Shown piece by piece: positions 5,675 to 13,816 of a stretch of DNA of 32,495 nucleotides; the first letter of the stretch is position 1, and every line of letters starts with the position of its first letter. This DNA is from an uncultured Planctomycetota bacterium. Its GTDB lineage: Bacteria; Planctomycetota; Phycisphaerae; SM23-33. The position numbers were made by a program, and so were the translations under genes. The notes under the pieces are model-generated. The model searched no databases and was not told where the DNA came from. It saw only the letters and a list, made by a program, of their open reading frames with translations. Location: NCBI GenBank assembly GCA_903892515.1, contig CAITIS010000090.1, forward strand, positions 1 through 32,495, written 5' to 3'.

Positions 5675-7981
5675 GTGCAGGATCACGATCCGGTTGATGA
5701 CATTCTGAGCAGACTCCAAGCGGTCAAGCAAACCAGCCAATCCCAGTGGCAGGCCCGCTGTCCTGCGCATGACGACCAGCACGCCAGTCTCTGCGTCGGC
5801 CGCGGCGATGACGGCAGGGTGCTTATCAAGTGCCAGGCCGGCTGTTCGTCCATGCAGGTGTGCCAGGCCATTGGCCTGCCCATGCGGGCACTCTTTCCGC
5901 CCCAGGGGCCGACGTCCCAGGGCGAACGCATCGCGGCCATCTATGACTACACCGACGCCGATGGCAACCTGCTCTTCCAGTGCGTGCGTTTCGAGCCGAA
6001 GGACTTTCGCCAACGACGGCCGATGGAGAACGGTCACTGGGCCTGGGGTCTATCCGAGGGCCAGTACTACCAGCGTCCCGACGGCGACTGGCACAAGGTG
6101 AAGGATTCCATTCCCGTTGGGGCGGCGACGTGTGATCTGCCTGCATGCCCGCGGGGGCTCTATCGCCTGCCACAACTACTCGCAGCCGACCCCGGCCAGT
6201 GGGCCTTTGTCGTCGAGGGCGAGAAAGATACCGACAACCTCACCGCCGCGGGGTTGACCGCCACCTGCAACCCGATGGGCGCCGGCAAGTGGTCCAAGCT
6301 CTCAGACGACAGCGCTTTGCACGGCCGCAAGGTCTGCATCGTCGCCGACAAAGATGCCACCGGCCGCAATCATGCCCGCCAGGTCGCGGCGGCTCTTCAC
6401 GGCAAAGCCGCGGAACTGAAGATCCTCGAGTTGCCAGGCGATGGCAAGGACGCCAGCGACTATCTGGCCGCGGGCGGCACGGCCGACGCCCTGCTGCAAC
6501 TGGTCGAATCCGCGGCGCCATACACGCCCCAGGACGTCGTTGATGAACCTGACGATGCCGAAGGCGGCGATGGCCTGATCAAGCTGGGCCACCGCGACCC
6601 CAAGAGCGGTCGGCTTGTGCTCTCGCCGCGCCGGACGTTGCCCACGACCGAGTCGTTCGTCAATGAATTCCACTGTCATGCCGACGGCCGGGCGCTGCAT
6701 TGCTATGCCGGCAGCCTGCTGGAGTGGAAGGACAACCGCTACGTTGAGATCGAAGACGACCAGGTCGGTAATCGCCTCCAGCGGTGGCTGCACGAGGCAC
6801 TGCGATACGTCTACAACCGCAAGACCGAGCAGCTCGAGCTGGGCGACTTCGAGTCCAACCCCGGCACGGTGAAGGCGTCGCTGGAATCCATCCGCACCTA
6901 CGTGCACCTGCCGGTGTCGGTGCAGGCGCCGAAGTGGCTGGACAGTATCCCCAGGCCTCCTGCATCCGAGATTCTGCCGTGCAAGACACTGAACCTGCAC
7001 ATTCCAACGGCGAAAGTGTATCCGGCCACGCCGGTGCTGTTCACCACCACGGCGCTGGAGTTCGACTACAACCCAGCCGCCCCGGCCCCGGGGCTTTGGC
7101 TGAAGTTCATGCACGACCTTTGGGGCGATGATCAGCAGTCGATCGACCTGCTTCAGGAGTGGTTCGGCTACAGCCTCACGGCCGACACCTCGCAGCAGAA
7201 GATATTGCTTCTGGTGGGCCCGAAGCGCTCGGGCAAGGGCACCATCGGCCGCGTCCTGCGCCGCCTGGCGGGCGAAGGCAACGTCGCCGGGCCCACGACC
7301 AGCAGTCTGGCTGGCCCCTTTGGCCTGCAGCCCCTGATCGGCAAGACGCTGGCCATCGTCAGCGATGCCCGCTTCAAGGGCGAGGACGTGCCCACGGTCA
7401 TTGAACGCCTGCTGTGCATCAGCGGCGAAGACGCGCTGACCATCGACCGCAAGCACGTCGGCTCGATCACCATGAAGCTGCCCACCCGCTTCGTGCTGCT
7501 GAGTAACGAATTCCCCCGCGTCGAAGACGTCAGCGGCGCCCTGGCCGGGCGATTCCTCATGCTGCAGATGAAGGAGTCATTCTTCGGCCGCGAGGATCTG
7601 CGATTGACCAACAAGCTCATGCCCGAACTGCCGGGCATCCTGCTGTGGGCGTTGCAAGGCTGGCTGCGGCTGCGTCAGCAAGGCCGCTTCACTCAACCCG
7701 ACAGCAGCGAGTCGGCGGTCGAGACGATGCAGGACCTGACCAGCCCGGTGGGGGCGTTCATCCGCGATTGCTGCACGGTCGGCCCGGAGCACCGTGTCTT
7801 CGTCGACGACCTGTACAAGGCGTGGAAGGCCTGGTGCGAGAAGGAAGGCCGGACCAACGTCACCACCCGTCAGACGTTCGGACGCGATCTTACGGCCGCC
7901 GTGTCGGGCATTACGCGGCGCAGGGGTGCAGGCGATGTGCCTTTCTACGAGGGCATCGGCCTGAACGGAGGGGTTCAGTGA
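5675..7981 (+). CDS. Primase-helicase: CHC2 zinc finger, Toprim, SF3-type helicase
   Basis: A 768-residue replication protein starting at GTG 5675. Residues 29-57 form a CHC2-type zinc finger (Cys29, His32, Cys53, Cys57). A Toprim domain follows, with VVEGEKD (Glu181) and VADKDATG (Asp225, Asp227). After a linker, the C-terminal half is a D5/P4-type SF3 helicase: Walker A GPKRSGKG (515-522), then LAIVSDARF and FVLLSNEFPRVED, and an arginine in ALAGRFL. A winged-helix-like end follows (FVDDLYKAWKAWCEKEG). The layout matches phage and satellite P4-type primase-helicases that unwind and prime the element's origin. It is the last and longest gene of the operon; the palindrome cluster behind it is a candidate control site or origin. 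Confidence 0.92.
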   Translation: MQDHDPVDDILSRLQAVKQTSQSQWQARCPAHDDQHASLCVGRGDDGRVLIKCQAGCSSMQVCQAIGLPMRALFPPQGPTSQGERIAAIYDYTDADGNLLFQCVRFEPKDFRQRRPMENGHWAWGLSEGQYYQRPDGDWHKVKDSIPVGAATCDLPACPRGLYRLPQLLAADPGQWAFVVEGEKDTDNLTAAGLTATCNPMGAGKWSKLSDDSALHGRKVCIVADKDATGRNHARQVAAALHGKAAELKILELPGDGKDASDYLAAGGTADALLQLVESAAPYTPQDVVDEPDDAEGGDGLIKLGHRDPKSGRLVLSPRRTLPTTESFVNEFHCHADGRALHCYAGSLLEWKDNRYVEIEDDQVGNRLQRWLHEALRYVYNRKTEQLELGDFESNPGTVKASLESIRTYVHLPVSVQAPKWLDSIPRPPASEILPCKTLNLHIPTAKVYPATPVLFTTTALEFDYNPAAPAPGLWLKFMHDLWGDDQQSIDLLQEWFGYSLTADTSQQKILLLVGPKRSGKGTIGRVLRRLAGEGNVAGPTTSSLAGPFGLQPLIGKTLAIVSDARFKGEDVPTVIERLLCISGEDALTIDRKHVGSITMKLPTRFVLLSNEFPRVEDVSGALAGRFLMLQMKESFFGREDLRLTNKLMPELPGILLWALQGWLRLRQQGRFTQPDSSESAVETMQDLTSPVGAFIRDCCTVGPEHRVFVDDLYKAWKAWCEKEGRTNVTTRQTFGRDLTAAVSGITRRRGAGDVPFYEGIGLNGGVQ

Positions 7982-7985
7982 TGTT

Positions 7986-8119
7986 ACCGTCGCGCACCGC
8001 TGCACACCGTCGCGACGGTAGCTATTGCATACGTACGCGGGCGCGCAGGCGCGCGCAGGCGCACACGCACGGGAGACACCTGGGCGCAATGGGAACCGTC
8101 GCGACGGTACGTGACGGTA
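7986..8119. promoter_or_regulatory. Palindrome cluster (ACCGTCGCGACGGT) and GCGCGCAGGC repeat
   Basis: The 14-bp perfect palindrome ACCGTCGCGACGGT occurs at 8006-8019 and again at 8095-8108, 89 bp apart. A partial copy starts at 7986 (ACCGTCGCG) and a right half-site is repeated at 8111-8119 (GTGACGGTA). Between them lies a short GCGCGCAGGC tandem stretch (about 8040-8062). A looser relative, GACCGT-N7-ACGGTC, is at 8526-8544 behind the next gene. Repeated palindromes right after a primase gene suggest an operator or iteron-type origin. The binding protein is unknown; the ParB-like proteins are candidates. Confidence 0.5.
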
Positions 8120-8141
8120 TGCAGCGGTAAGGAGGCCTGGC

Positions 8142-8516
8142 ATGTATGAGTTCACGATCAACACTGCAGTCGCTAACCCAGCCAAGCCCTTGACCGTCCC
8201 GATGCCTCAGAGCGGGCCAGGGCCGGCCACGACCCTGAAAGAGTGCCGCTGCATCGACTGCCGGCACTGGGACGACGGAATCGGCATCTGCTGGGAACAG
8301 GGCCTGCGGCGCTACGTGCCGCGCGAAGAGTATCACCGGGCCATGCGACGCTTCTGGACGGACCTCGGCATGATCGACCCGGCGGCGATTCACTACTGCG
8401 CGGGCTACATGGCCCTGTGGCGGCCCACGTCGCGTCACGTTGGCCCACGGGCCGCGATATCGGCTACGGCGGACATGAACGCAAGTGCTGTGTGCATAGG
8501 TACTTCCGGCGGTTAG
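8142..8516 (+). CDS. Small cysteine-rich protein
   Basis: A 124-residue protein from ATG 8142 with a near-perfect TAAGGAGG at 8128-8134. Residues about 35-95 contain CRCIDCRHWDDGIGICWEQG and later YCAGY, the spaced-cysteine pattern (CxxCxxW...C...C) of small phage zinc-finger-like proteins. The last 30 residues are low in complexity (PTSRHVGPRAAISATAD) and may be a tail created by decay. It is separated from the primase by the palindrome cluster, so it may be expressed separately and controlled by those sites. No specific function can be given. Confidence 0.6.
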   Translation: MYEFTINTAVANPAKPLTVPMPQSGPGPATTLKECRCIDCRHWDDGIGICWEQGLRRYVPREEYHRAMRRFWTDLGMIDPAAIHYCAGYMALWRPTSRHVGPRAAISATADMNASAVCIGTSGG

Positions 8517-8618
8517 GTCGCGGAAGACCGTGGCGGGAACGGTCGGTAGCAAAAAGACATTCGGTCGGTCGTGTAAAACCAGCCCCACGGAGGGCGCAAG
8601 TACTTGAAAGGAATGAGC

Positions 8619-9467
8619 ATGCAAATCGAGCTTCGGGACATCACCACCATCCGGCCGTATGACAATAACCCACGCAACAATGACGCCGCCGTGGACGCCG
8701 TCGCGGCCAGTATCCGGCAGTTCGGATTCCGCCAGCCGATCGTCGTGGACGAGGCCGGCGTCATCATCTGCGGCCACACGCGATACAAGGCGTCGCTCAA
8801 GCTGGGACTCAAGCAGGTGCCCGACCGGCCGGGAATCGGTATGGGCGTCCAGGACGCAGCCGCGCCGACGTGCACCGCCGGAGCCGTTGCAGGTGTGGCG
8901 TTAGCGTTCCAGAGCCGAATCGGCCGGTCAGGCCGGGGCCAGCCGTCGCAAATCGTGCCGACATTGGCGGGCACCGGCGCCGGTGCGACCAGCGACTCCC
9001 GCCCGTGCGTAGCGACCCGGTACACCGCCGCTACCGGGCAGACGTGGTGGGTGGACCTCGCTGCCAATTGCCAGCGCATCATGCTCTACCCCGCCTGGCC
9101 CGGTGACCGCACCGGCCAGCGGTACGGTTTTGCCCTCTGGGAGACCGCCGCCTACTCCAACGAGCGCTATGACCTATACCCGACCCAGAACCAATACCAT
9201 CCCCTGGGCGGCGCTGCCCCCTCTACGGCCGGTTGGGCTCCGCTGGATTGCCCCATCGAACTGCCCTGCTGGACCGCCGACTGGACGGCGTATTTCAGCA
9301 ACGCCCTCTTCCCGTCGTTACCGCCCGGCGGTATTCCGCCCGAGCCCGCACCCAACACCGGGACCGATTGGTCCTGTGGGCTCCGAGACTTCAAGGCGTA
9401 CGTGAAGCTGCCGTTCCAATACGTCAACTACAAGTGGCGGCCTGAAGGAGCGCCGTTTGATCCATAG
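8619..9467 (+). CDS. Chimeric protein: ParB N-terminal domain joined to an unrelated C-terminal part
   Basis: A 282-residue frame from ATG 8619, with AAGGA six bases upstream. Residues 1-68 are a clear ParB N-terminal domain: IRPYDNNPRNND, then QFGFRQPIVVDEAGVIICG and GHTRYKASLKLGL. In full phage relatives this continues into a domain starting near VPVHVA, often before a methylase or adapter. Here, after KQVP (about nt 8823), the sequence becomes Gly/Pro/Trp-rich and unlike ParB (TWWVDLAANCQRIMLYPAW, FKAYVKLPFQYVNYKW). That part could be from a structural or surface gene. I infer an in-frame deletion that fused two genes. Whether the product is stable or functional is unknown. Confidence 0.6.
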   Translation: MQIELRDITTIRPYDNNPRNNDAAVDAVAASIRQFGFRQPIVVDEAGVIICGHTRYKASLKLGLKQVPDRPGIGMGVQDAAAPTCTAGAVAGVALAFQSRIGRSGRGQPSQIVPTLAGTGAGATSDSRPCVATRYTAATGQTWWVDLAANCQRIMLYPAWPGDRTGQRYGFALWETAAYSNERYDLYPTQNQYHPLGGAAPSTAGWAPLDCPIELPCWTADWTAYFSNALFPSLPPGGIPPEPAPNTGTDWSCGLRDFKAYVKLPFQYVNYKWRPEGAPFDP

Positions 9468-9829
9468 GGTGCCATGAAAGCAAGTGGCCAGCCGTCACGC
9501 TGAGCGCCGCTGGGGTCGATTTGTCCGCCGAGACGACCCATGTCGCCAAGCGATGTGCGAGGATTGCGACCAGTGGAGGCTATCCCGACGTGCCGCAAGG
9601 ACGCCTCCAAGCACTGGTCGGACCATCCCGGCTGGTCGGCCAGGTCTAGCGCTGGTTTGCGGCGGATGCAGGCGTCGTTCTCGTCGCATGGCCAGAGGTA
9701 CGACTCCATCGTCTGGGGACCGTATGGGCTGGGCTATCGGACCGCACGCTCACGGATTACGAAGCCTTCGCTGGGGTGCAGGCCGCGGACCTGCGACATC
9801 CTGATAACTACCCAATCAGAGCAGAGCCG
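9461..9829 (+). pseudogene. Possible decayed CDS with an in-frame TAG
   Basis: One plus-strand frame (codons from 9461) reads like protein: KWPAVTLSAAGVDLSAE, then GGYPDVPQGRLQALVGPSRL, stops at TAG 9647-9649, and continues as RWFAADAGVVLVAWPEVRL and TLTDYEAFAGVQAADLRHP. No start codon with a ribosome binding site lies at its head. A short ATG frame at 9474 gives only nine residues. Together with the chimeric gene just upstream this looks like the eroded 3' part of an element gene. Other frames here are longer but Arg/Pro-rich and less protein-like. No family is recognised. Confidence 0.3.
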
Positions 9830-10264
9830 TCATCTCGTAGACGTTCCATCAACAGCAGGGGGATGCAGCGCTCGCAGGACGTGGGCTGGAATCCCGTGCC
9901 GTACGCTGCATTCCCACACCGTGAATACTCGCAGGCCCAAGGTTCGGAGCTTCCGTGCGACTCGGCGGTCACGGCGTTGATTCCCATGAATTTTCTTCCG
10001 CCAGTATGCTTTGCGAGTCAACGGTCTGCGTCGCCCCTTTCGGCAAGCATGGTGGCCGTGCCAGAAACAACCATGCACAAGAATGACCATGCCTGCTGAA
10101 GGGATGTAGATGTCGGGCTGGCCGGGGAGAGACTTTTCATTGGCTCGAAAGACAACCCCCATGACCCGAAGGTGCTGTGCCACCGCCTGCTCGGGCCCCG
10201 TGCTCTTCCGCCGTACGGACTGCATGATCAACCGTCGTTTCTTCGGGGAAAAAGTATCGGTCAT
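9830..10264 (-). CDS. vsr: Vsr-type very-short-patch mismatch endonuclease
   Basis: A 144-residue Vsr family nuclease. From ATG 10264 the key residues fall almost at the E. coli Vsr numbers: Asp51 in SLPGQPD, His64 and His69 in HGCFWH, and zinc-site residues Cys66, His71, Cys74 and Cys119 (VWEC). The head MTDTFSPKKRRLIMQSV is also typical, and AAGG lies upstream, so I prefer this start to the GTG 15 bases earlier. Classical Vsr nicks next to T:G mismatches that arise when 5-methylcytosine deaminates. A C5 methyltransferase lies 2.2 kb away, with the GHKL ATPase between. It is divergent from the ATPase gene, with a 114-bp shared upstream region. It may serve repair or take part in restriction. 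Confidence 0.9.
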   Translation of the reverse strand: MTDTFSPKKRRLIMQSVRRKSTGPEQAVAQHLRVMGVVFRANEKSLPGQPDIYIPSAGMVILVHGCFWHGHHACRKGRRRPLTRKAYWRKKIHGNQRRDRRVARKLRTLGLRVFTVWECSVRHGIPAHVLRALHPPAVDGTSTR

Positions 10265-10282
10265 TCTGCGCCTTGGCACTGG

Positions 10283-10311
10283 TTGTCTACGCTGCAGTTA
10301 CAGAGTAGAAT
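10283..10311 (+). promoter_or_regulatory. Candidate sigma70-type promoter for the GHKL ATPase gene
   Basis: TTGTCT (10283-10288) and TAGAAT (10306-10311) are separated by exactly 17 bp and match 4/6 and 5/6 of the sigma70 consensus. Transcription would start near 10318, giving a leader of about 60 bases before ATG 10379, which has AAGGA at 10368-10372. The site lies in the divergent region between the vsr and ATPase genes. Planctomycete promoters are poorly characterised, so this is a sequence match only. Confidence 0.45.
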
Positions 10312-10378
10312 GATCCTCATTCGGGGAGCCGTTATCCCTTTCGTCGCAGTATAGCCCACGTTACCGCAAGGAACACAC

Positions 10379-12478
10379 ATGATTGAGGCTCAAAGCCAGG
10401 GCAGCACGCCGCAGCCACTCCGGTTCATCGTAGCCCCTCACATCGTCGAGGATCTTGGCCTTAATCTGTACACCAGCCTGCCTCGCGTCCTTGTGGAATT
10501 CATCGCTAACGCTTACGACGCCGACTCCCGCTACGCCAAGGTCATCATGGACAAGGACGCTATCGACAAGGCTCGTAGCATCCTTAAGGCTGAGTGGGAG
10601 TACGAACAGACCCAGGCCGCGAAGGAAGGGCGCGAAATCGCCCGACTTGCCGAACGGACCTTGCCGGATGCCCTAACCATAACGATTGAAGACGCCGGCT
10701 GTGGGATGTCTCGGAGCGACCTGCAGGAGAAATTTCTCGTGGCGGGCCGACGGCGCCGCGGGAAAGACAACGCTGAAGGGACATCTGCGGGTGGACGGAT
10801 TCTCATGGGCCGAAAAGGTCTTGGAAAGCTGGCTGGCTTCGGTGTTGCACAGAAGGTAACCGTGATCAGCCGGACAAAGGGTGAAAACCACGCCACCGAG
10901 ATCATCCTTGACTACCGCGACCTGATCGAAGTTCACGACACGAACGAGATACCGATCATGGAGCGAAGATTGGACGACGGGGGCGGCTTCACCGAAAGCG
11001 GAACACGGATTGTTCTGTCCCGCCTGCTCTACGAGCCGATGAAGAGCCGTCTCACCACCATTGAGAGTCAGGCCGCCGATCATTTTGCACAGATAGACCC
11101 GGCAAACTTTCGCATCGAGTTGAACGGTAACCCCGTCCAGCCGACGCCGCGCGTTCACGTCTATGCCTGGCCTGAACCAACGCGGGCCGTCGACGAGCTT
11201 GTCGACGCGTCGTATAAGACGGACGACGGGAGGACGTTTACCTTCAAGTACCGTTTGCGATTCGTGGAAGACAGAGCCGCCTTAACCGGCAAGGACAGAG
11301 GCGTGCGAGTTTACGCCCATAAGCGACTTGCGTCCGCGCCGTCTCTTCTCGATGCGGACACCAACATGCACGGCTTCAGGATGACTGACTACTTGGACGG
11401 CGTCGTTTATGCGGATTTCATCGACGATCAGCCCGAGGATTACATCGCCACCGATAGGCAAGCTCTTCGATGGGACTCACCGGTCCTCTATCCGTTGTAC
11501 ACGTTTCTAAGTGAGCGAATTACGGAAGCCTGCTATAGTCGGCAGAAAGCCAGAGATGAAGAGAAGGACAGGGAAGTGCGGAAGGACGTATACACACAGC
11601 AGGAAATTGTGGGGGCTCAGTTGTCGAAGCGGGAGGAGGAGATTGCCTATCGAATCGGGGCCTCGCTTTCCAGCCTGCATAAGAAGGGATATGAAGACGA
11701 AGCCTATCGCACGCAGTTCAAGGAAGTTGTCCGCGGGTTGGGGCAGGGCCAGGTTTTGACGGCATTGGCAGGACTTGCGCGGCAGGAGAACCCGGCCCTC
11801 GACAGGGTAGTCTCGGAGATCACGAAACTTACTGCGGCCGAATTGGATGCGTTCTGCCAATATGCGAAGGGACGGATCAGCGGTATCGAGGCTTTGCGAA
11901 AAATCGTGAGGTCGGTAGATTTCGCCAAAGCTAAGAACGAGAACATATTACACGGCCTACTCAACAAGTGCCCTTGGCTAATCGACCCGACGTTTTTTGA
12001 ATTCCTCACGTCCAACCAAGCAGAGAAGACTGTCTTTGAGGAACTTGAAAGGACACTCCGCGTCGGAAACGCCACCGCCGCCGGATATGACCCCGATGCC
12101 TCTGACGAAGTGACTCCCGGAGGCCGGAACCTGCGGCCTGATCTCGTGTTCCTGCTCGGAAACCAGACGCTCAATCGGATTATCATCGTCGAACTGAAAG
12201 CGCCGAATACGCCCTTGTATGGGGCTCACTACCGCCAACTCCAGGGGTATGTGTTGGATGCTGAGAGATGGCTGGCTCGGCGCGGCGACACTAGCACTAA
12301 AGTCGAAGGCCTTCTGATCGGCTCGTTCGCAAAGATTGAATCGCAGACACGTGACGTGGAGTGGCTGGAGGCCGAAATGAATAAGACCATGAACTTGGGC
12401 CAGTGTCGCATATTCGGCATCGACGTTTTGCTCGGACGTGCTGAAGCCGCGCACCGGGGGCTATTGGTTGCGCCCTGA
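10379..12478 (+). CDS. GHKL (MutL/MORC-like) ATPase with C-terminal PD-(D/E)XK nuclease domain
   Basis: A 699-residue protein. The N-terminal GHKL ATPase shows the N box EFIANAYDAD (Glu40, Asn44, Asp47), DAGCGM (Asp105, Gly107, Gly109) and the lid glycines MGRKGLGKLAGFG (143-155), as in MutL, Hsp90 and MORC. A transducer-like region and a charged helical middle follow (QKARDEEKDREVRKD). Near the C-terminus, CPWLIDPTFFEFL is followed by RPDLVF (Asp588), IIIVELKAP (Glu605, Lys607) and a Gln-containing helix (YRQLQGYV), the signature of a restriction-endonuclease fold. Prokaryotic MORC and paraMORC ATPases have been placed in restriction-modification systems from gene neighbourhoods (Iyer and colleagues, 2008). 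The adjacent C5 methyltransferase and Vsr fit that. I infer an ATP-driven DNA clamp or remodeller with a cutting domain. Confidence 0.85.
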   Translation: MIEAQSQGSTPQPLRFIVAPHIVEDLGLNLYTSLPRVLVEFIANAYDADSRYAKVIMDKDAIDKARSILKAEWEYEQTQAAKEGREIARLAERTLPDALTITIEDAGCGMSRSDLQEKFLVAGRRRRGKDNAEGTSAGGRILMGRKGLGKLAGFGVAQKVTVISRTKGENHATEIILDYRDLIEVHDTNEIPIMERRLDDGGGFTESGTRIVLSRLLYEPMKSRLTTIESQAADHFAQIDPANFRIELNGNPVQPTPRVHVYAWPEPTRAVDELVDASYKTDDGRTFTFKYRLRFVEDRAALTGKDRGVRVYAHKRLASAPSLLDADTNMHGFRMTDYLDGVVYADFIDDQPEDYIATDRQALRWDSPVLYPLYTFLSERITEACYSRQKARDEEKDREVRKDVYTQQEIVGAQLSKREEEIAYRIGASLSSLHKKGYEDEAYRTQFKEVVRGLGQGQVLTALAGLARQENPALDRVVSEITKLTAAELDAFCQYAKGRISGIEALRKIVRSVDFAKAKNENILHGLLNKCPWLIDPTFFEFLTSNQAEKTVFEELERTLRVGNATAAGYDPDASDEVTPGGRNLRPDLVFLLGNQTLNRIIIVELKAPNTPLYGAHYRQLQGYVLDAERWLARRGDTSTKVEGLLIGSFAKIESQTRDVEWLEAEMNKTMNLGQCRIFGIDVLLGRAEAAHRGLLVAP

Positions 12479-12503
12479 CAAAGTCTGAACACGTCAGCAA
12501 TGG

Positions 12504-13484
12504 CTAGAGCAACGCCCGCACCGCACGGGCAATCGCGCGCCCCATGGCGGGGGGCACGCTGTTACCGATTTGGCGAGCAACCTGGGTCGGCAGACCCACA
12601 AATGACCATGTATCTGGAATAGTATGAAGGCGCGCGGCTTCGCGCAACGACATGACACGATCTTGCTCCGGGTGGATGTACCTGCCCTTTGACGGGTTCT
12701 GGAGAGCAGTCCGCAACGTGTTGCTGGGGCGATCCCATTCCAGCCGACCCCAAACATCCGTCACCTGCCCGCTTACCTGTCGCCAGGACGGCGGTGCCAG
12801 GTGCGGCGCCGTCCGCAGCACGTCACGTTTGTCGCCGCCCATCGGAATCGCCCTCATTCGCGCAAGTGCCAAGGACGACGGCGTCGGTGCATAATGATGG
12901 TTTCGGCCGTCAGGCACCGACGATAACCCGTACCACGCATTGCGAACCGTTCGGACGGGGCGGCGAACCACGGATGTGACGGACGGCGAGCCAATCCTGG
13001 ATGCAACCGTAAATGACCGCGACCTCAGTTGAGGTACGCCCATGTCGTATGCATTCAGGACGTGCGACGAGACGGAGTATCCCATAAGTTCGAAGGCCCG
13101 GCTGAGTTTCCGCCAGGCGGCCGCATGGAGGAACGCCTCGACGTTCTCAACGACGACGACCTTTGGGTGCAGAACCTTGGCCCAACGAGCCATCTCCAAG
13201 CTCAGCCAGTTCCTGGGATCATCGTCTTTGCGCTTCCCCAAGGTCGAAAAACCTTGGCAGGGGGGCCCTCCGATCAGCACGTCACATCGCCCGATCGCCG
13301 CCGCTCGGCGGACGTCGTCACAAATGACGTGCGGCCCCACGTTCAACGCATAGGTTGCTGCAGCTGTCTTGTCCCACTCGACGGCTTGAACGATGCAAAA
13401 TCCTTCCGTCGCAAACGAATGACTGAGCAGCCCGGCCCCAGCGTAGAGATCCACTACCGTCGGGTTGTCCGCGTTCATCCTCAT
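12504..13484 (-). CDS. C5-cytosine DNA methyltransferase
   Basis: A complete 326-residue Dcm-type enzyme that transfers a methyl group from S-adenosylmethionine to C5 of cytosine. Motif I is VDLYAGAGLL (11-20), motif IV GGPPCQGFS with catalytic Cys76, motif VI VENVE (about 112-116), motif VIII PQLRSRSF (QxRxR), and motif X QIGNSVPP near the C-terminus. The region between VIII and X, holding the target-recognition domain, is about 150 residues, so the target cannot be guessed. ATG 13482-13484 overlaps the regulator's TGA as ATGA, so the two are co-translated. Its 3' end converges on the ATPase gene with 25 bp between stops. It is probably the self-marking arm of the island. Confidence 0.95.
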   Translation of the reverse strand: MRMNADNPTVVDLYAGAGLLSHSFATEGFCIVQAVEWDKTAAATYALNVGPHVICDDVRRAAAIGRCDVLIGGPPCQGFSTLGKRKDDDPRNWLSLEMARWAKVLHPKVVVVENVEAFLHAAAWRKLSRAFELMGYSVSSHVLNAYDMGVPQLRSRSFTVASRIGSPSVTSVVRRPVRTVRNAWYGLSSVPDGRNHHYAPTPSSLALARMRAIPMGGDKRDVLRTAPHLAPPSWRQVSGQVTDVWGRLEWDRPSNTLRTALQNPSKGRYIHPEQDRVMSLREAARLHTIPDTWSFVGLPTQVARQIGNSVPPAMGRAIARAVRALL

Positions 13485-13804
13485 GAGGTGCCTCCAGGCG
13501 ACCGTTTACGGCCCGTGCGGCTCTTGACTAGAGCCCTGAACGTCTCCGGGTGCATCTTCGCGATGCTCAGCAGCCGCAGGGCCATGCCCGACGGCGTTCT
13601 GCCCCCCTGTTCCCAAGCATGCACCGTCTGGGGCGCGACGTTCAGCAGCCCGGCAAAGAGACGTTGACTGATGCCCAATGTGTTCCTTCGAAAATGTGCG
13701 ATTTGTCCCGCTGTCATCGCATCAACAGACTCCGACGCGATGAATCGCCTCGCGGTGAGGATCGACGCGTTTGACCTAACGTCTGGTTCATTCTTCCTGA
13801 TCAT
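13481..13804 (-). CDS. XRE-family HTH regulator
   Basis: A 107-residue regulator with one Cro/C1-type helix-turn-helix at about residues 44-66 (ISQRLFAGLLNVAPQTVHAW), followed by EQGGRTPSGMALRLL, the form seen in MqsA/HigA-like antitoxin and controller proteins. A charged N-terminal arm precedes it. It is the first gene of a two-gene unit with the methyltransferase (ATGA overlap). A 17-bp palindrome lies 13 bp upstream of its ATG, so autoregulation like that of restriction-modification controller proteins is likely. No toxin partner is seen next to it, which favours the controller reading over a toxin-antitoxin one. Confidence 0.8.
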   Translation of the reverse strand: MIRKNEPDVRSNASILTARRFIASESVDAMTAGQIAHFRRNTLGISQRLFAGLLNVAPQTVHAWEQGGRTPSGMALRLLSIAKMHPETFRALVKSRTGRKRSPGGTS

Positions 13805-13816
13805 GCCATAAGTTCC

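Noticed and set aside
7981..8130. A 49-codon frame starting at an ATG that overlaps the primase stop (TGATG).
   Set aside because: It is made almost entirely of the palindrome copies and the GCGCGCAGGC repeat, is very Arg-rich, and has no ribosome binding site of its own. The regulatory reading explains the sequence better.
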